NCBI GenBank assembly: GCA_018269075.1 | Contig: JAFDVJ010000006.1 | Span: 1 to 46,588 of the forward strand | DNA length: 46,588 nucleotides | Source of the DNA: Acidobacteriota bacterium | GTDB lineage: Bacteria > Acidobacteriota > Blastocatellia > Pyrinomonadales > Pyrinomonadaceae | Reading direction: 5' to 3' | Shown: one piece after another, positions 41,689-46,588 of the stretch | Layout of the letters: every line of letters begins with the position of its first letter | How positions within the stretch are numbered: the stretch's first letter is position 1 | The notes under the pieces: generated by a model | What the model saw: the letters and a program-made list of their open reading frames with translations, nothing else | Told to the model about the DNA's origin: nothing | The model's database searches: none | Position numbers and translations under genes: made by a program

Positions 41689-42851
41689 TTTTTGACGGAG
41701 AACCGGTAAACGGTCGTCTGCGAATACTGCGCGCCCTTTTTGAGCTCGGTCGTCGGAAATTTCGGCTGGTTGGGCGAATCCGGATAATGCTGCGCTTCGA
41801 GACAGAAGCCGGTCCGCCGCGGGTAGACCTTGCCGTTTTTGCCCGGCACCGAGCCGTCGAGATAGTTTCCGGCGTAGAACTGGATTCCGGGCTCGGTCGT
41901 CAGGACGTCCATCACGCGGCCCGTGCCGGGCTCGTAAACGGTCGCCGCGAGCGCGAGCGCGCCGCTCTTTTTATTCAGGACCCAGTTGTGATCGTAGCCG
42001 TTGCCGAACTTGAGCTGCTCGTCCGCCTGATCGATCCGTGCGCCGATTTTTTCGGGTTTGAGAAAATCGAACGGCGTGCCCCTGACGCTTTTCAGCTCGC
42101 CGGTCGGGATCGAGCCGTCGTCGGTCGGCGTGAACCGGTCGGCGAAGAGCGTCAGCCGATGATCGAGGATCGTTCCCGAACCGGCGCCGGCGAGATTGAA
42201 ATACGAGTGATGCGTCAGGTTGCAGAGCGTGTTTTTGTCGGTCGTCGCCGAGTAAACGATCTTCAGCTCGTTGTTTTCCGTGAGGCTGTAAATCACCTTC
42301 ACGGAAAGGTTTCCCGGATAGCCTTCCTCGCCGTCCGCGCTCAGGTAGGTCAGTTCGAGGTTCGCGCCCGTCCGGTCGGCGAAGGCCCGCGCCGCCGTCC
42401 AGACGACCTTGTCGAAGCCGCGGACGCCGCCGTGCAGGTGATTCTCGCCATTGTTTTTCGCCAAAACGTATTCTTTTCCGTCGAGCGTAAATTTGCCCTT
42501 GCCGATCCGGTTGCCGTAGCGGCCGATCAGCGCGCCGATGTAGGACTGCTGCTTTTCGTAGGCGGCGACCGAATCGAAGCCGAGGACGACGTCGTCGAAT
42601 CTGCCGTTTTTATCGGGCATCTTCAGCGAAACGACCGTCCCGCCGTAGGTGATGATCCGCGCCTCGGCGCCCTTCGAATTGGTCAAAGTGTAGATCTCGA
42701 CCGCCCGGCCGTCGGCGGTTTTGCCGAAATCGCCTTTTTTGACGCCCGGTTTGGCTTCGATCCTGATCGTCATACTGCACAAAAAAACGAGACCGGCGGT
42801 CAATAACCAGAGAAACTCCCAAGATTTGCTCATATTTTCGTTTTTCTCCAA
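41685..42851 (-). CDS. galM: Exported aldose 1-epimerase (mutarotase)
   Basis: 388 residues. It interconverts alpha and beta anomers of galactose and other aldoses. Catalytic residues fit the family: His in NNGENHLHGG, His in LTHHSYFNLAG, and the catalytic Glu in GFCLEAQHYPDSPN. The protein begins with a hydrophobic segment (WLLTAGLVFLCSMTIRIEA), so it is probably exported, as in other polysaccharide-utilisation loci. An alternative start at MSKSWEF is possible. It is the first gene of the GH28-GH28-GH2-sulfatase unit, and a LacI-type site lies 77 bases upstream at 42928-42941. The divergent gene on the other side is the second galT. Confidence 0.94.
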   Translation of the reverse strand: MEKNENMSKSWEFLWLLTAGLVFLCSMTIRIEAKPGVKKGDFGKTADGRAVEIYTLTNSKGAEARIITYGGTVVSLKMPDKNGRFDDVVLGFDSVAAYEKQQSYIGALIGRYGNRIGKGKFTLDGKEYVLAKNNGENHLHGGVRGFDKVVWTAARAFADRTGANLELTYLSADGEEGYPGNLSVKVIYSLTENNELKIVYSATTDKNTLCNLTHHSYFNLAGAGSGTILDHRLTLFADRFTPTDDGSIPTGELKSVRGTPFDFLKPEKIGARIDQADEQLKFGNGYDHNWVLNKKSGALALAATVYEPGTGRVMDVLTTEPGIQFYAGNYLDGSVPGKNGKVYPRRTGFCLEAQHYPDSPNQPKFPTTELKKGAQYSQTTVYRFSVKK

Positions 42852-42927
42852 AATTTTTTTCGGTTAGCCGGATGACTTTTGTCCGCAGACATTTTTCCTG
42901 CTTTCGGTTAATATTTTACAATAATTC

Positions 42928-42941
42928 AAACAAGCGGTTTG
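42928..42941 (-). promoter_or_regulatory. LacI-type operator candidate upstream of galM
   Basis: Sequence AAACAAGCGGTTTG, with the same AAGCGGTT core as the other three sites but a less similar left half. Lies in the divergent galM/galT2 promoter region. Confidence 0.4.
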
Positions 42942-42979
42942 TCGAAATCGATGATTTGCTTTTGAGATTTGCCAATTTC

Positions 42980-43007
42980 CGGTTCTTAACTTATCTTAAA
43001 AGAACCG
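42980..43007. promoter_or_regulatory. Inverted repeat in the divergent galM/galT2 promoter region
   Basis: CGGTTCTT (42980-42987) and AAGAACCG (43000-43007) are exactly complementary with a 12-base spacer, and a further AAGAACCG lies at about 43060-43067. Possible operator of a second regulator. Confidence 0.4.
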
Positions 43008-43011
43008 ACCC

Positions 43012-43028
43012 TGGTTAAGCGGTTTTCT
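43012..43028 (+). promoter_or_regulatory. LacI-type operator candidate upstream of the second galT
   Basis: TGGTTAAGCGGTTTTCT, identical over 17 bases to the site upstream of the rha operon, 74 bases before the galT2 ATG. Confidence 0.55.
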
Positions 43029-43101
43029 ACAAGATAACACATTATCTGCAAAGGTCAAAGAACCGCGCCGACCTGAGGATTTTTCACCGCTTATCGCCGT
43101 T

Positions 43102-45147
<2,046 letters not shown>

Positions 45148-45230
45148 CGATCCGCCGACCGGCATTCGGCCGCTAATGCTTGCCGAAGCAGCTTTTTACG
45201 GTTATATTTCTTGTAACCGACCGATTGATT

Positions 45231-45328
45231 TTAGTTTAGGAAGTTCAGGAAGTTTTGGAAGTTTAGGAAGTAAACGAATGCTTCCCGAACTTCCCGAACT
45301 TCCCGAACTTCCCGAACTTCCCGAACTT
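45231..45328. repeat. Inverted pair of nonamer arrays (AGGAAGTTT / CTTCCCGAA)
   Basis: Left array 45231-45271 has four GGAAGTTNA-type units; right array 45281-45328 has five exact CTTCCCGAA units. They can fold into a hairpin upstream of the binding-protein gene. Same family as the nonamers at 22264-22330. Confidence 0.88.
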
Positions 45329-45348
45329 TTTTTGCAAACTGGAGAAAT

Positions 45349-46371
45349 ATGATGAAAAAATTTCAACTGGCATTTATCTGTTTGAGTCTGGCCCTCGCGC
45401 TCGCCGGCGCGGCGTGCAATAAAACGGCGGCGCCGGCCAATTCGAGCGGCGCCTCGAATTCCGGCAATTCGGCGGCTCCGTCGGGCGGCAAGAACTTCAA
45501 GCTCGCGTTCGTCACCAACAACGCCTCGGACTTCTGGACGATCGCCCGCAAGGGCGTCGAAAAAGCCGACGCCGAGCTCGACAACGTGACGGTCGAATTC
45601 AAGCTTCCCGGCTCGGGCGGCGCCGACGAACAGAAGCGGATCATCGACGATCTGATCGCGACCGGCGTCAGCGGCATCGCGATGAGCCCGATCGACCCCG
45701 ACAACCAGACGCAGTTCATCAACGACACCGCGAAAAAAGCGCTCGTCATCACGCAGGATTCCGACGCGCCGAAATCCGACCGGACGCTCTATATCGGGAC
45801 CGACAACGTCGCGGCCGGCCGGCAGGCCGGCGGGCTCATCAAGGAAGCGCTCCCGAACGGCGGCAAGATTATGCTGTTCGTCGGAAAAGCCGATTCGGCC
45901 AACGCCAAGGAACGCATTCAGGGCATCAAGGAAGCGATCGCCGGCACGAACATCGAGATTCTCGACGTCCGGCAGGACGACGCCGATCCGGCGCGCGCCC
46001 GCTCGAACCCGGCCGACGCGCTGACCGCGCACCCCGAGATCGCGGCGATGGTCGGCATCTACAGCTACAACGGCCCGGCGATTCTCGACGCGATCAAGGC
46101 CGTCAACAAGGTCGGTCAGGTCAAGATCATCTGCTTCGACGAGCAGGACGAAACGCTGGCCGGCGTCAAGGACGGCTCGATCGTCGGCACGATCGTCCAG
46201 CAGCCCTTCGAATTCGGCTATCAATCGGTCAAGATTATGAACCAGATCCTCGGCGGCGACCGCTCGGTGATTCCCGCCGGCAAGCAGATCATCGTCCCGA
46301 CGCTGGTCATCAAAAAAGACGGCGTCGAGGAGTTTCAGAAGAAACTCAACACGCTGCGCGGACGAAGCTGA
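45349..46371 (+). CDS. Sugar ABC transporter substrate-binding lipoprotein (RbsB-like)
   Basis: 340 residues. An N-terminal signal (FQLAFICLSLALALAGAAC) with a lipoprotein-type cysteine at residue 23 (the -3 residue is Gly, slightly atypical) is followed by an Asn/Ser/Ala-rich linker, so the protein is probably membrane-anchored. The mature part is a type I periplasmic binding protein: KLAFVTNNASDFWTIARKG, GVSGIAMSPIDPDNQTQFI, IGTDNVAAGRQAGGLI, KIMLFVGKADSANAKERIQG and ICFDEQDETLAGVKDG. It belongs to the CUT2 ribose/xylose/galactose-binding type; the sugar cannot be read. A good GGAGA ribosome-binding site precedes the ATG. It begins a second CUT2 importer with the ATPase gene downstream. Confidence 0.93.
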   Translation: MMKKFQLAFICLSLALALAGAACNKTAAPANSSGASNSGNSAAPSGGKNFKLAFVTNNASDFWTIARKGVEKADAELDNVTVEFKLPGSGGADEQKRIIDDLIATGVSGIAMSPIDPDNQTQFINDTAKKALVITQDSDAPKSDRTLYIGTDNVAAGRQAGGLIKEALPNGGKIMLFVGKADSANAKERIQGIKEAIAGTNIEILDVRQDDADPARARSNPADALTAHPEIAAMVGIYSYNGPAILDAIKAVNKVGQVKIICFDEQDETLAGVKDGSIVGTIVQQPFEFGYQSVKIMNQILGGDRSVIPAGKQIIVPTLVIKKDGVEEFQKKLNTLRGRS

Positions 46372-46375
46372 AAAT

Positions 46376-46452
46376 AGTCGAGAGTCGGGAGTCGAGAGTC
46401 GAGAGTCTGAGGATTTTTGACTCTCGACTCTCGACTCCCGACTCTCGACTCC
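46376..46452. repeat. Inverted pair of GAGAGTC heptamer arrays between transporter genes
   Basis: Left array 46376-46410 and right array 46418-46452 (GACTCTC units) are almost exactly complementary and could form a stem of about 33 pairs with a short loop. It lies between the binding-protein stop and the ATPase ATG, ending seven bases before it. Confidence 0.92.
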
Positions 46453-46459
46453 GAACCTT

Positions 46460-46588
46460 ATGAGCAATCCGATTCTCGAAATGAAGAAGATCGGCAAGCG
46501 TTTTCCGGGCGTCGTCGCGCTCGACGCGGTCGATTTCGAGGTTTATCCGGGCGAAGTCGTCGCGCTCGCCGGCGAAAACGGCGCGGGC
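46460..46588 (+). CDS. Sugar ABC transporter ATP-binding protein (partial, runs off the window end)
   Basis: The first 43 residues of a CUT2-type ATPase: [20 protein letters not shown], then [20 protein letters not shown], which is the beginning of Walker A and stops at the window edge. It follows the binding-protein gene by 88 bases and completes the order binding protein-ATPase typical of RbsB/RbsA systems. The sequence resembles the RhaT-like ATPase at 17117-18613 only at family level. The remainder, including any permease, lies outside the window. Confidence 0.93.
   Translation, partial: MSNPILEMKKIGKRFPGVVALDAVDFEVYPGEVVALAGENGAG

Overview
The window is high-GC (roughly 60%) chromosomal DNA that looks like an Acidobacteriota genome, most plausibly of the Blastocatellia/Pyrinomonadaceae type. 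This placement is an inference from gene content and style: a secreted CHRD plus FG-GAP protein, a lactate-utilisation LUD operon, SD-poor starts, and many heptanucleotide repeats. No ribosomal marker is present to confirm it. I see no insertion sequence, phage, CRISPR array or replication origin.

Layout. Bases 1-13,300 are a mixed housekeeping region: a LacI-family regulator, a Gfo/Idh/MocA oxidoreductase, xylulokinase, thiamine genes thiE and thiD, small hypothetical proteins, an outer-membrane barrel protein, the CHRD/FG-GAP protein, a HemQ-like protein, acylphosphatase, apt and tRNA-Arg(CCU). Bases 13,811-42,851 are almost entirely on the minus strand and form a sugar-catabolism block. 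Read in the direction of transcription it holds: (i) galM, a GH28, a small zinc-ribbon protein, a second GH28, a GH2, a sulfatase and an aldo/keto reductase; (ii) an acetylesterase, galT and galK; (iii) bifunctional rhamnulose-1-P aldolase/dehydrogenase, rhaI, rhaB, lutA, lutB, lutC, a sugar ABC ATPase, a permease, and a permease fused to a solute-binding protein. Bases 43,102-46,588 are on the plus strand: a second galT, an inositol-monophosphatase-family gene, a second sugar-binding lipoprotein and the start of its ATPase.

How it fits together. Secreted GH28, GH2, esterase and sulfatase would release galactose and rhamnose from a rhamnogalacturonan-like, possibly sulfated polysaccharide. 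The CUT2 transporter would import rhamnose. RhaI, RhaB and the bifunctional aldolase/dehydrogenase would convert it to DHAP and L-lactate, and LutABC would oxidise lactate to pyruvate. GalM, GalK and GalT handle galactose. Four LacI-type operator-like sites sharing the core AAnCGGTT lie 70-125 bases upstream of the first genes of these units. Two of them share an identical 17-mer, so a common regulator is likely.

The most unusual features are: a permease/binding-protein fusion that keeps a strong internal ribosome-binding site and GTG start in the same frame; more than thirty 7- or 9-base tandem arrays packed against gene starts and stops, two of them inside coding sequences (thiD and lutC); and two different 21-base tandem arrays, one a mosaic of swapped 7-base modules and one a run of 12 near-palindromes.
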